Below are positions 35,086-47,122 of a stretch of 64,000 bases of DNA, piece by piece. The notes below the pieces were generated by a model that worked only from the letters and a program-made list of their open reading frames with translations, was not told where the DNA came from and ran no database searches. Position 1 is the first letter of the stretch, and every line of letters begins with the position of its first letter. This DNA is from Panicum virgatum (Eukaryota > Streptophyta > Magnoliopsida > Poales > Poaceae), in the NCBI RefSeq assembly GCF_016808335.1, contig NC_053150.1, positions 49,284,119 through 49,348,118 of the forward strand, read 5' to 3'. The position numbers and the translations under genes were made by a program.

Positions 35086-35992
35086 CGCTCCCGATCGCTC
35101 ACGGGTTCCCCTACCTCCGCCGGATCCAAGAGGTCAGCGTCACGAAGGCCGCACACGTCGATTGAGATAGGGGTGAGGGAGAAGGGGCGCAGGTACCGGA
35201 TCTCCGGCCGTCCGGCCGCGTACGGTGCGGCGAAGGGGACCGGCCCCGATCGGTGAGCTCGCGCTGCGGGGGAGAGGGTGGAGCCGTGGAGGTGGGGGAG
35301 GGGAAGGAAGGGACGACGACGAGAGAATGGAATTCGTTGGGGCCCCTGGGGGGTTCGGGGTTCGGCCACGACGTCTCATGGGGGGCCTCTACCAGTGGTA
35401 AATGCGTAGCCCACGTCCGTCGGATATCGATCGAACGGTGGTTAAAATATAAGAGAGGCTAACGCTGACGACTGAGCTGAAGCGGAATTGGACATTGCAA
35501 GAAAAGAAAACAGCACAGCTGCAGATCTGTCCGCTTAGTCAGAGCATATACTAGATATCATTCATTCTTGTGCAGGAAAAAAATGGCATAGCCATGTAGA
35601 ACGCCTCATGGATAATCCAGAACGAACAAATGCATTCCTGTGAATTACCCCCATCACTAGAGAATTACACGGTAAAGAGCAATATCTTCTAATTTCTGGT
35701 GTCCTGAAAAGAATGACCAGAGAGTAGTTCATGACTAGAATACATTTACATGATACAACTACAGGAAGAAGGGAAAAGAAAGGAGAGATTCCCCGTGGGA
35801 ACTGACTAAACAAAGGTGTTATCTTTGTATGTATGATCCCGGGAACAGGTCAATGCATCAAGTTATCCATTTGGAGACAACCTGAGCACGCAGCCTGGGC
35901 TTCATGGGAGTCTGGGATAAGTTCCTCTTCTTCATGTTGGAGGAGACGGTTGGGCTGAAATAATCTTGGCTCTTCTGTGAAATGGCTGCAGC
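35086..35992. other. 5' region of the membrane protein gene and 3' UTR of the trypsin-like gene
   Basis: Bases 35086-35400 are GC-rich upstream sequence for the small membrane protein gene. Bases about 35540-35992 are the probable 3' UTR of the trypsin-like gene. No other gene seen. Confidence 0.4.
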
Positions 35993-38748
35993 CTATAGAT
36001 GCGGTTTTCTCGGGGGGATGAAGGTGCGCGACTTTGAGGGTGCTCCTTTTGATGATCCAACACTTTTAGGCGAGTCCCATTTGTTATGATTCATGAAGCT
36101 TTGGGATCGACCAACTGTCTCGGCCTTTTTATCCTTTGGACTTGGGATGTTCCGGCTTTCCCTTGTTTCAGCAGAGTATATTGTCTCCTCCCCGCTGCTA
36201 AAACCGTCCCTCTCATCTCTTATTTCGGATATCGCAAGTGGGGAGGAACTGGACTGCACCTCACTCCAGCAATTTTCCTGGTAAGCAACATTGTGAAGAG
36301 TGCCACAGTTGATTTGCACATTAGATGGATGTGTTCCATGTGGAGCTGGCATGTGCGCCTCATTCTTGTTCTCACCAGGTATCATGTGCTTCAAGGGAAG
36401 CGGTAGGCGAATGGATCTTGAATTCTCAGGAGGAAGGCTAATGTCCATAAGTGAATCAGCTTGCTCGTTCTTAGCTTTGCACATTTTTGACGTCAGCTCG
36501 TTTTGCCCATGGAAAGATCGTGAGACACTCGAATCATTTTTGCCATGTGAAATCTTGGCAGATGCTGAACTGCATGCTCCGTGCTGCCAAATCTGTCTTG
36601 GTGGTATCTGTGAGGATGACAAGATATCACCACCCTCTCGCTCTGTGGTCTTAATAAAACGAAGATGACCAAAGAAAGAACGACCACTTTGTTCTCCGGA
36701 GGTTGTCAATCGTGCAGGAGGCATCATTGGCTTGCTAACATCTTCTAAGCTACCATTCCAGTGCTGTTTTAACCATTCACGTACTGCAGGGATAGGGATC
36801 CCAAACTGTATAGGCGCATCCTTTCTTGATGAAAGAAGAGCAGTTGATGATGCGGAAGCATACCCATTAGGTGTAGAAGGGGCCATTTTCATGGGATCAC
36901 ATACCATAAAAGCTAGATTTCCATACATATCAAACCCAGCAGATCCAGGATGCCACAAGACTTCATCAGTTGAGAACTTTATAAGATTGTCTGTAGCTAT
37001 TACAACCTTCCCCTTGCCTACAGCCAAATCCCTTCTGTTATGTCCCACTAGCAAAACCGTACTGCCAAGGTCCAAGCTGGGGTTCAAGCAAGTTTTTAAG
37101 AAATGAGGCTGTTGCCCATGTGAACTTGAGTGATCATCCACGACATCAAGACCGACTACTGTAAGGTCAAGAATAGGGCTGGTCATAAATATCCTGAAAT
37201 GAAGACATGAAATGTGGACCAGTAAGTAAGCTGCAAAGCCATGGAACAAAGCCCCATTCGAGTTCTTATACCTTTTTAGTTTATTCAACCACTAACGACA
37301 AGGAGAATGTACAGTCTATCTTATCTTCTTCATGGCAACTTTTTTAAAGATTCTATATCCTTTTTTTTTTAAGAAAGGAGTTGCCCCTGCTATCATCGAA
37401 AGCGTTTTTATATCCTTTCATCATTCCGTACAGGTAATTTGAATATCTGGGTGTCGGACAATAAAGTGTTTGAGAGGAAAATCCAGGTTCATCCCATGTT
37501 GAGTTAAGACTTAAGAATGCATTAAAAACATGTCCTGCACTCATCAATTAAGTGAATATAAGTAGATCCAAGGACCACTTTTCAGCAGTATTACATCCCA
37601 CAGATTCTTATGTAACCATTAGTCAATCAGCAATCTAAACTTGAAAAGAATTTATGCCATCCTGTACTAGGCTTAAAGTTGTCCACTGTTGTACAAGGCA
37701 GCATTAGTCACCCGTCCCTTACAAAATGGCAGCAAACCTTTCTAACCTACATGTCATTCAGTCAGGCTGGGAGCCTGAGTCAGTGAGCAACTGAGCATAC
37801 ATCTCTATTGTTACATTGGTCCATATATATCTGCTACTAGTAGATATTTAATCTAAAAAAATCCTATCAACAAGGCAGCATAATGCACTCATACTGTCCT
37901 GTTCCTCACCAACCAAATAAAATGAAAATTCTATCCCCATCAACATGTAATACTATTGCTAGTTGCTACATGACTAAGTGCATCAACAAAATCAAGATTA
38001 TCTGAGTCCATGACCACAAGCCCAAAATAATCTCCTGAACCACATGGAAGTCAACCCCAGCACAATGGACCCGAGTCTCTAACTTCCACGCAAACAAAAA
38101 CCCCATTTCTAAAATGCAGAAATCAGCCTTTGGTACATAAATTCACCAAAAAAAATATGAATCTCATACACCTGGGAAGTGTGAATTGCTAAGAAAATTA
38201 CCAGCTTTCAATTCACTGAATGTAAATCCTTTCACACCACGGTCAAGGAGGTGTCGCATCTCATAATCAGGTCAAGTGCAGCACAAAGAAATTGCCGCTT
38301 CTAACCCAAAATCCAAACTTTTCATGCGGCAACCAAGAGATTCATGGGGGATGAACTTGCCCCCAAAAAAATCGAGTCGCCTGGCACCGCATTGCACATT
38401 CAAACTAAGCCAAGGGAAAGCTAAACAGGGGAGGCCGAGGAATGCGTTGTTACCTATGCGGCACCAGGCGAGCTAGGAGGCGGCCGTGGCTGAGCCGAAC
38501 CTCGGCGGCGCCCGCCGCGGCGGCCGAGGGGATGGTGCCGTGCGTGGTGAGCAGGAGGCCGCGGTGGATGAGGAACCCGCTCCCGCCTTTGCTTCCAGCT
38601 CCCCCTCCCCCTCCTCGTCGTCCCCGTTGGGGAAGGATACGGCAGCTACGGCGGCGCCCTTTGCGGCAAGGAGCCTGGACTTGATCCGCTCCAGCTTAGC
38701 CCCGCCGGAGCAGAAGCACCACTCCGAGGCGTCGCCCAGGACCCCCAT
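35993..38748 (-). CDS. Trypsin-like domain protein (plant-specific), apparent frameshift in exon 1
   Basis: Two exons, 38748-38454 and 37193-35993. Exon 1 starts MGVLGDASEWCFCSGGAKLE. Its second half encodes a chymotrypsin-fold start in another frame: GSGFLIHRGLLLTTHGTIPS, with the TTH matching the catalytic His region, to ARLVPHR at the GTAACA donor. Exon 2 continues this second frame (IFMTSPILDLTVVGL, LGSTVLLVGHNRR, then HPGSAGFDMYGNLAFM, with the GSAG matching the Ser region). One base is lacking (or two extra), most likely in the GAC/GAG/GGGG tract at about 38585-38625. The roughly 280-residue C-terminal part is Ser-rich, apparently disordered, and ends FIPPRKPHL. Proteolytic activity is not assured, since the GDSGG signature is not present. 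Sequencing error, mutation or an unannotated N-terminus could each explain the frame break. Confidence 0.75.
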
Positions 38749-38945
38749 CCGGCCACGCTTGCCCTTCCCCTGCTACTGCTGCTACTACTACTCCGGCAAG
38801 CGGCGGCGGGGGCCGCCACGGACGGCGACGCCGAGCGGCCCGTGTGGACTCGTTTCGGTTTCGTGCTGACTGTTGGGAGGAGGGGACGGGACTACGGGAG
38901 TCGTGGTCGTGGCCTCAAACTACGAACGTGACGCTCTATTCGGCA

Positions 38946-39690
38946 TAGGGTTGGATATCAAGCCAGCTCGGCTCGTTATGGCTCGGCTCGTTATAGCTCG
39001 GCTCGTTAAAATATTGGCTCGGCTCGGCTCGTTATACTAACGAGCCAGCAGGCTAGCTCGGCTCGGCTCGTTAGCGAGCTCGAGCTAGCTCGTTTGGCTC
39101 GCGAGCCAATGTAGAGAGACAATATGAACACACATCATCACAGAGTATGGCTCGTTTGGCTCGTTATAGCTCGTTTGGCTCGTTCCAATTCTTGCTTCTT
39201 ATGCTGCTCTTCTTATCCATTTTCCAGCATTGTTCCAATTCTTGCTTCTTATACAACTATTCTAACTCATTTTTTATATAAGCAACCTCTTGTTCATACC
39301 TTGAGGAGTCATAAAGCTGACTAAAATAGAACTGAATATATATCATTTTGAACTTAGGGTCAAGGATTGTAGCAATAACCATGACATTGTTCTTCTCTTC
39401 CAAATATTTATCAAATTTGTTTAACATTGCAGCACTCATTTTCTTCAAATATGAGTCATTAGAATTTTTTGTCTTTAACAATGCACCCATTTAAATTTGC
39501 TGGCTTCATAATTAACTGGCTCGTTATGGCTCGCGAGCGGCTCGCGAGCCAGCTCGAGCTGGCTCGTTATAAAACGAGCTGGCTTGTTATAAAACGAGCT
39601 GGCTCATTATAAAACGAGTCGAGCTCGAGCCGAGCCATTAACGAGCGAGTCGAGCGAGTTAGCGAGTTACGAGTTTTTCGTCCAGCCCTA
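38946..39690. mobile_element. 745-bp deleted hAT element with GGCTCGTT-rich ends
   Basis: Termini TAGGGTTGG and, inverted, TAGGGCTGG are flanked by perfect 8-bp copies of ATTCGGCA (38938-38945 and 39691-39698). Both ends are packed with GGCTCG / GCTCGTT motifs. A hAT transposase remnant lies in the middle on the - strand. A 21-bp phrase beginning 'gttccaattcttgc' occurs twice (39182 and 39233). Confidence 0.88.
39257..39490 (-). pseudogene. hAT transposase remnant
   Basis: A 77-codon open stretch contains MLNKFDKYLEEKNNVMVIAT and ILDPKFKM followed by FYFSQLYD. This is the conserved segment of plant hAT transposases before the RNase-H-like core's C-terminal part (DUF4413-type). The BED finger, the catalytic residues and the dimerisation domain are all absent, so it is an internal-deletion leftover. 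Confidence 0.75.
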
Positions 39691-39698
39691 ATTCGGCA

Positions 39699-39830
39699 GC
39701 TCCGCCATCTTTCAGCCCAATATTATTTTTCTCTCACACCACTTTAGCACTAGCTTCTAACCACTAGTCAGCCAATATTATTTTTCTCTCATACCACTTC
39801 AGCCACCAGCTCCAGCTACTCATATGGTCA
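39699..39830. mobile_element. MITE-like repeat, interrupted by the hAT element
   Basis: It repeats 'cagccaatattatttttctctcataccac' in two versions and resembles the reverse complement of 13545-13690. The hAT target duplication (ATTCGGCA) forms its left edge. Confidence 0.4.
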
Positions 39831-39912
39831 TGTGACCTTGCATCCATCTTGCTTCCTATTTTTCATCAACTATAATTTTTTATGTAATGACCCTACAAAA
39901 TTACTCATTCTT

Positions 39913-41314
39913 GTGGTAATAAGAAAAAGGGTAAAGTCTGTTTTTCAACCCTAAACTATCACGATAGTCCGATTTTGACCCTTGAACTACGAAACCGGAC
40001 ATCCTACACCTCCAACTAACGAAACCGTTTGAAAAACAACCCCGGCTCAACCAAAGGCGGTTTTGCTACAGCAAAATGTCCGAATTTCTGGAATTTCACA
40101 CCTCTCTCAATTAAATAATAAAGAAAGCATAGTTAATATTGTCTAAAAATCATGATATTTTTTTGGGAGGTAGATCAAAAGACAAGGAATTTATTTTGGC
40201 TAGATGTGATACATTAAACATAATGAAATTTGAATTATAAAATTTTAAAAATGGGTAGAATTCAAAATTTCTTGAATTTTTGGGTTAGCTAAGCCTTTGA
40301 TAAAAATGAAATAAAAATATGATAATTCATAATTTTTTATTTAGTTTAATAAGTTATTTTTTATTGGCCCAAGTTTTTATGAAAGTTTTTGAATTCCTTC
40401 GCAATGCTCAAATTTGAATCAAATTTGATTCCTCAAATTTTAATTTATGAATTTTCTATAGAATTTGGGCCAATAAAAAGTACCTAACTAAACTAAATAA
40501 AAAATTATGAATTATCATATTTTTAATGCATTTTTATCATAGGTTTAGCTGACCTAAAAATTCAAAGAATTTTGAATTCTAAGTATTTTTTAAATTTTAT
40601 AATTCAAATTCCTTTATGTCTATTGTAGCACATCTAGCCAAAATAGATTCCTTGTCTTTTGATCTACCTCCCAAAAAAATATCATTAGTTTTAGACAATA
40701 TTAACTATGCTTTATTTATTATTTAATTGAGAGAGGTGTGAAATTCTAGAAATTCAGAAATTTTACTGTAGCAAAACCGCCTTGGGCTGAGCTAGGGTTG
40801 TTTTTTCAAATGGTTTCGTTAGTTGGAGGTGTAGGATGTCCGGTTTCGTAGTTTAAGGGTCAAAATCGGACTATCGTGATAGTTCAGGGTTGAAAAACAG
40901 ACTTTTCCCTAAGAAAAATGGTGAACATGTTGAGAAATTGGCGAATTCTGTTCAAGGATGGAGAATTGGCGAAGCTAGATCAAGTCCTGGAGGCCATGCA
41001 CATCAAGCTGGAACAACCATTACCTCTGCTGGGACCAATGGCCGCATAACCCTTGTGCTCCCTGGAGGTGAACACATCTACTTCGGCTCCATTACCTGGA
41101 ATGGCGCCATCCAGCGCTGTTCGACTGACGGCGTTTGAAGCTCCTGCTTTGATATCTACTGAGTTTGAGTCGAATGTAAGGGCTAATGTTCCTACGGTGA
41201 ACTATTTTGAACCTCCTTAACCCAGCGTATGCGCTGTGGCTCCTGCTGTAATGAACTTGCACGTTTGACGCTTTATTTCTCGAAATAAAGCAGGGAAACA
41301 TTTTCTCTAGAAAA
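39913..41314 (+). mobile_element. 5'-truncated LINE 3' end, split by a foldback MULE
   Basis: The outer flanks are 16-bp copies of AAAATTACTCATTCTT (39897-39912 and 41315-41330; the first As are shared with the tail). The 3' end has a hairpin, GCTTTATTTCTCGAAATAAAGC in two halves (stem GCTTTATTTC / GAAATAAAGC) at about 41269-41290, followed by 'agggaaacattttctctag' and an A-run. Such a 3' hairpin plus A-tail and long target duplication fits an L1-type LINE. About 400 bp of LINE remain (39913-39928 and 40919-41310); the rest is the inserted MULE. Confidence 0.7.
39929..40909. mobile_element. 981-bp foldback MULE (near-complete palindrome)
   Basis: Perfect 9-bp flanks TAAGAAAAA (39920-39928 and 40910-40918). 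The left arm, from GGGTAAAGTCTGTTTTTCAACCC, is mirrored almost throughout by the right arm, which ends GGGTTGAAAAACAG then ACTTTTCCC. Each arm is about 450 bp with a small AT-rich centre near 40400. No coding. Confidence 0.88.
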
Positions 41315-41330
41315 AAAATTACTCATTCTT

Positions 41331-41809
41331 TGTTGCATAATTGTCCAGCTCTGATTATAGGCTCTAAGAGGTAAATCTTTATTTAGTAAAATTGCTCTAG
41401 AAAAGCTGAGCACCTCTGCGGCTCTGCCTTGAGTTTGATGCTTCCTGTAATCCTGTGGTTCATTTTGTGCTCAAAAGAAGCTTTCTTTTCCGAGCATGGC
41501 TGATGGTTTAGCCTGCAGCAAGCGAAATGCAACAGCCACGTCATATTGAGCTTTCACCATAGCCGACCAGTATAATGAGTTGGCTATTGAATAGGCTAAG
41601 AGAGTCCTTGCATTTAATAAGAGCAAGCACATCTGATTGGAGGGGAGGAAGAATCACCAACGAAATTGCCAACCACAGGCTGGGAGCTGACGATTCCACC
41701 TCGGGTCTGCCGCTTCGAGCGAGCGAGTCACAAGTTGCCCGCTCTGCGTTTCTCGCTCCAACTCAGATTGAGCTGGTGTGTAAGCAACGTGGCTCTATTT
41801 AGGCCATTA
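41331..41809. other. Intergenic sequence; nothing recognised
   Basis: No ORF, repeat pair or RNA gene could be supported here. Confidence 0.4.
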
Positions 41810-42822
41810 TTTATGATTTTAGTGATTGAGTGACAACATAATCAATGGAACTAACAAGTTTGTGAGATCACACTTGTAGGAATTTTTAGGTCCCATAGAT
41901 ATGAGTCAACATGTCTAATTCATCAACAAGACGCAATGTCTAATCTATCGTCGAGACGCCAAGTCCAATCCACCATCAAAATGACAAGTCCAATCCGCCG
42001 TAGAGATGTCAAAGCATAGTGGAAATCTAGAGATAAAATAAATTTGAAGGATCCAATTGATCGTTGCGATGCATTGAACGAGTTTGGCAGAAAACAGGGG
42101 CACCGGTTTAACCGATGCTTAGGCATCGGTGCATCTGATGGTTGTCAGAAGATCCGACACCCTGGCATCCGTGCAAGTCTGAGCACCTCTGAAGATCAAG
42201 TGAAGAAAAAGTGAAGCACCGGTTGAACCGACAAGGCCAAGTTAAGCATCGGTACATTCAACGTACTATGTTCCAGAGACGATGACAAGCATGCAGGCAG
42301 CCAAACCTTCAGCACCGGAAGATCCGACGGCTACCGGAGTAATGCGTCGGTGCAATGACGTCAGCAAGGTGTAACGGCTATATAAAGGACAAGTGTCATC
42401 GGAAGTTCTGACGCCTTAGCATCGGTTCATCCGATGGTCCCTGAAGTTGCTGCAGCGTGTTAGAGAGGCCAACGGTTATTTCAGAGCGCAGAGTGACCGG
42501 AAGAACCGATGCTCTATGCACCGGAAGTTTCGATGCCTACGCAGAAAACTGGCCAACGGCTAGTAACAACTCTCTTGACATGGTGGCCTATATATATGTG
42601 TTCCCCCGGCCATTTGAAGATTGCTGGAGTCCCAAGACATCACACACACACACCCAAGAACACCTCCAAACCATCCAAGAGCATAGAGTTCAAATCCTTA
42701 GTCCTTAGCACAAGTTTTGTGAGTGTTAGTGCTAGATTAGCTCTTGAGTGAGTGATCAAACAAGGTTTAGATCCTTGTGCTATGGTTCTAGAGTGAACCA
42801 AACTTGTATCTCGGTGCGCCGG
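41810..42822 (+). mobile_element. Retroelement-like repeat interrupted by the chromovirus
   Basis: It contains many short 'atcggt...accgatg' phrases, a TATA box (ctatataaagg near 42380), a CA-repeat and a leader-like stretch ('gagtgttagtgctagattag'). These suggest the promoter/leader part of an LTR element read left to right. It stops exactly at the chromovirus LTR (42823). Its other half would lie beyond the window. Confidence 0.45.
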
Positions 42823-45800
42823 TGTGGCAGTACCGCCCTAATTAATCCGGCTCAAGTGCGCTAACCATCATCTTAAGGATAACCCCCGGCTAACACGCAC
42901 TTCAAACGGAGTAATTCGGCAGCGCTGTCGGGTAAAGTCCCGAAGAATCCACCTTAGCATCGATCGAACCCAAAGCTTACATGAAACCCACACAAAGGTG
43001 AGCCCAGAGAGTACAACATTTCACAAATATATTACATTACAGAGTCTTAACTTAATTATTACAAACCAAGTTCGAAATCTTTGAAAGGTACTTGAAATTC
43101 GAAAAGAAAGTAGTTCAGAGTTCACTGCAGCGGAAATAAAACGAGTTCTAAACGACGATACATGATGTCATGATGAAGCCCGTACATGACATCACTCGGC
43201 ATTGCCATCGCTGGCCGGAGTCGTATCCCACTCCACCGACCATCCAGGAGGCAGAGTACACGGCCAAGTCAAACTAGCAATCATGTCCTCAAAAGTATTA
43301 CCTGAAACAAAAATTGAGCCACAAGCAAGGCTGAGTATATTAATACTCCGCAAGGCTTACCCGACTAGGATATAACTAACCCTCTAACTAGACATGCAAG
43401 GCTTTTGGCTTGAGGGGTTTGTCTTTGCCGAAAAGCAGTGAGTCCTTATTTTCCGATTTTAGCTTTCAAGTTCTATTATGATTAACCATTCTACATTAGC
43501 ATCTATCCTAAAGCATACATGGTGGAAAGCAATTATTTTTCATCAATCAACCCAAATTTTTCATCATCATTGTTCCACTTCTTACTCTATGTGGCAAAAG
43601 GGTTAAGCAGTCTCAATATCCGTGAGAGACGGACGATTCGAATCGAATTTATTAACCTGGCCAGGCAGACCTAAACACACGCATGGGGAATGCAATCACC
43701 CACGCGACTATTCCCCTTTTTCCCCAGGCATGAAACAGGCCCACCGTCCTAGGGTGCCCTGCACCCGTGCGTGACCATAGACCAGACAGTGGGGAGTATG
43801 TTCCACGGCCGGTTCCATCAGGTACTTAAGCTTACCGATTACCATATTCTCGGCATGTGGTTAGTACGTTCAAACGCTTAACCACCACTACCACACACCG
43901 CGGCCTTATCCATTTTGACTAAACAGACGGGGTATCACAAGTACAACAACCCCGCCCGTAAACCTTATATTGCAGTGTGTAGTAAGCATTCAACTCCTAT
44001 GAGCTCGCGAGTGACAGGAAATCACTCGACTTCTACCGAACCATTAGCATAGCCCACTAGCGACCTACACATACTAGTGTTCAAGCATAGGTACCTAGGA
44101 TCATGCAACTAAGGTTCCAAACAATTCCTGCAACTTAAATGCGCAATAAACAGGAATACAAATAGTTGCATAAATTAAAATAGGTAGGACATGCTCCGGG
44201 GCTTGCCTTCCTGAGCGTAACTAGCTGTGGGCTCTTCCGAAACTGGGTTCGGGTCTTCGGTAGCTTCAGTCAGATTTACTTGAGCTTCACGCTGCTCACT
44301 CTCGGACTCCGGCACCAACTCGTACGTACCGTCAGGGAGAGTAGTCGAATCTATATGAAATGCATATGCGTGAGTTATTTTAGTGATACGATTTAATCAA
44401 TTCTTCACTAAAGAGTCGTAATTCAACGCAACTCAAGATGATTTATAAAATATTCTGTTACATTAATTGGCAACCATTTATAGAGTAATAATTATTATAC
44501 TGACTTCACAAAGTAATTAGGATGGGTTTTCTCTTTTATCCCTATGCAGCAAAAGAAAGATTTTTCTTATTTATTGCTAGGTTAAGCATGTCCTTAACAT
44601 AAATAAAGTTACACAGAGATTCTAGGTTTGAAATTTTTATGTAAGATACACATCTTAATAACTTGCCTACTGTGAAATTTTCAGCCCATTTCATGCAGCC
44701 TATTAACCATGAAAAATAAATCAAACAGCTACTGCTAGAAACAAAAATTAATTTTACAGGTCAAACTGTGCAAGTACTGGTACTGAATTTTTAACTGAGG
44801 GTTTTCTACCTAAAGATGAGCCTGCCATAAATTTTTCACAATTAAACAAGCATTGTGCAGGGTATGAAAAATAGTACAAAGTATTTCTGCATGGATCAAA
44901 ACTAATTTCTACAGACTGTTGTAGCAAGTTACAGAGCCTCATATTTTACTAGAACGGTTACTTACTCAAGGTTAAGCCCTAGAAAAATTATTAGAATTTT
45001 TCATGCACAGAAACTATTTTTAATGATTTAGTGTAGCTATCCTCACCAAAAATCATTTGGTCCAGATTGACTTAACTAAAAATTCTCAAACTTTTTCTGT
45101 AGGCTCTTGGAACTAAAATACAAGTACTGTAAAAGTTTGAACCCATGAAACATATCATAACACCCTGGGTAAATAAAACTATCCCTCCTAGGCATACAAC
45201 AAGAGTTAAATAAAATGATAGCTAGGCATGTAAACTGTCCACGAAATTTTTACACAAGCTTATACATCTAACATGTACCCCACTGATCAAAAATGGCTAA
45301 CAACTCATGCTTGTAACTTGAGATCTAATATAAAGTACATTTTCTTTGTATTTTAAATGAAGTAAAAACTATTGAGCAAATGAAAAAGTATACGTAACAA
45401 AAGTTGTAGATATCTTTGCTAGGATTCCAGAACAGTTGAGTTTGCATTTTTCTGATTTTTCTACGATTTTTAAACGAATTTACAAGTTCACTGGAAAATC
45501 TAGAAAATACAAAAACACAGATTGCAAAAGGGGCCCCTGGATCTTTCACTAAACCCCCTGGAAACCTAAAACAATTTGCGCCGGGGTCCCTGGCCGGAGG
45601 TAGGAGACAGGGGAGGCGGCGGCGGGGTTTTCCCGGCGAGGAGGAGGCTCGCCGGCGGCGGGGATGGGGTCCAGGGGTGAGAGCTCACCGAGCTCTACCT
45701 AGGGGTGGGTGATGTGGTCGACGGGGATGGTCGGAGCAGGGTCGGCGGCGGCGCCCAGGGAGCGGCGGCGGCGGCTGCAGCGGGCGGCGGCGCTCCGGTG

Positions 45801-47088
45801 CGGGAGGAGGGGCAAGAGCAGGCCGGGGAGCTTCACGGCGCCATGAGGAAGCTAGCTCGGGGGTCGATTGGAGTCGGGGAAGGGGCTCCGCGGTGAGGGG
45901 GTGCTCGACGGCGGCAATGGCGTGGGCGGCGGCGTTCCGCGGCACTGGGAGGCTCCGAGCGGAGATGGGCGGGCCTGGGAGTTGCCTGGGGGTGGAATGG
46001 AGTCCGCGGGGTGCTCGGTGGGGGTGGAGGAGGGGTGAGCTGGGCTCTCCACGAGAGCCGTAGCTCGGCGGGCGGGAATGGGGGCGCGGCGGCGCTGCGC
46101 AGTGGCGCGGCGGCGCTGGCCGTTCTAGGCGAAGGGGAGGGGCGTGGGTGTGGGGAATGGGGTGTGGGCGAGCGGCACACGCGCGGCGCGAGCTAAATGG
46201 CGAAGTGAGGGCGCGAGGAGGGGACTAGGCGCCCGCGCGGGGGAAGCAGGGCGTCGGCGGCGAGGGTGGCGTGGCGCTCTGCGTGCGCGTTTAAGGCGCG
46301 TCGGCGTGTCCGAGCGGCAAGGCAGCAGCGGGGGCGGGGCGATGATGGCGGGGTGGCGTGCGGGCGGCAGGTGCACGGCCGGCCCATTTGGGCGCTACGG
46401 CGGCGAGGCGGCGCGTCGCCGTGCGCTTGTCGCGGCGTGCGCGTCAACGAGCTGGGCGTCAGCGGCGCGCGGGGCGTGCGCACTCGAGAGAGGGAAGGGA
46501 GTCAGCGACGCGCGGCCAGGCAGCGGGCAGCGAGCGGGGGCAGGCAGCGGCTCAGCGCGGCAGCGGGCGCACGCGCGGCGTGCCTGAACGCCTGCGCGCG
46601 CAGAGAGGGGGGAGTCAGCGAGGGAGAGAGAGAGGAGAGAGAAAAAGGGAGTGGAGAGAGAGAAAAGAAAGTCCACTGTTTGACTTAGCCAAAACTCGAA
46701 ATTTTCAATTGAAACTCGAAAAATTTTGAACACGAAAGTTGTTCAAAATTAAATTTCCTACAACTTTCCTTTTAGGCAAAAATTCATTTGAGCGATGGTT
46801 TGAAAGTTTAAAATTTGAATTCGAGTTTAATGATCCCGCTTGTTTTTCGGGGTTAATTCAAATTTTTATGTTGTAACTTGAAAAACTTTGAACACGAAAG
46901 TTGTTTACCTTGTCAAACTTTACAACTTTCATGTTGGGAAAAAGTTTGTTTGATCAAAGGTGCGAGAGTTGACTTTTTGGTGTATTTAAAATGAACTCGG
47001 CTTTTAAGTAATTAACCGACTAGGGTTAACTGTATCATTGCATGTTAATCGCTTGTTTTATATAGTGTCAAACACCGGAGGTGTTACA
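42823..47088 (-). repeat. Left LTR (3' LTR of copy 1), 4,266 bp
   Basis: It begins TGTGGCAGTACCGCCC and ends GGTGTTACA on the + strand, so the element strand reads TGTAACACC to TGCCACA. It contains a GC-rich island (about 45590-46680) in otherwise AT-rich sequence. The open frames in the island are Pro/Arg/Ala-rich shadows. The element-strand start forms a short hairpin (AACACC-TCC-GGTGTT), with CTATATAAAAC about 25 bp inside. Confidence 0.93.
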
Positions 47089-47103
47089 GCCTACCCCCCT
47101 TAA
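47089..47103 (-). promoter_or_regulatory. Polypurine tract of copy 1
   Basis: On the element strand 'ttaaggggggtaggc' lies directly before the LTR's TGTAACACC, the place where plus-strand DNA priming occurs. The same tract precedes the central LTR at 58950-58964. Confidence 0.8.
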
Positions 47104-47122
47104 AAGAATCTCGTCCCGAGAT

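Noticed and set aside
40890..41138. 82-codon ORF after the foldback MULE
   Set aside because: It starts inside the MULE terminus and runs through the LINE 3' tail; not a gene.
45685..46733. ORFs inside the LTR (for example 147 and 140 codons) and their copies at 57546-58594
   Set aside because: Compositional frames of a GC-rich LTR segment; Pro/Arg/Ala-rich and no start/stop logic.
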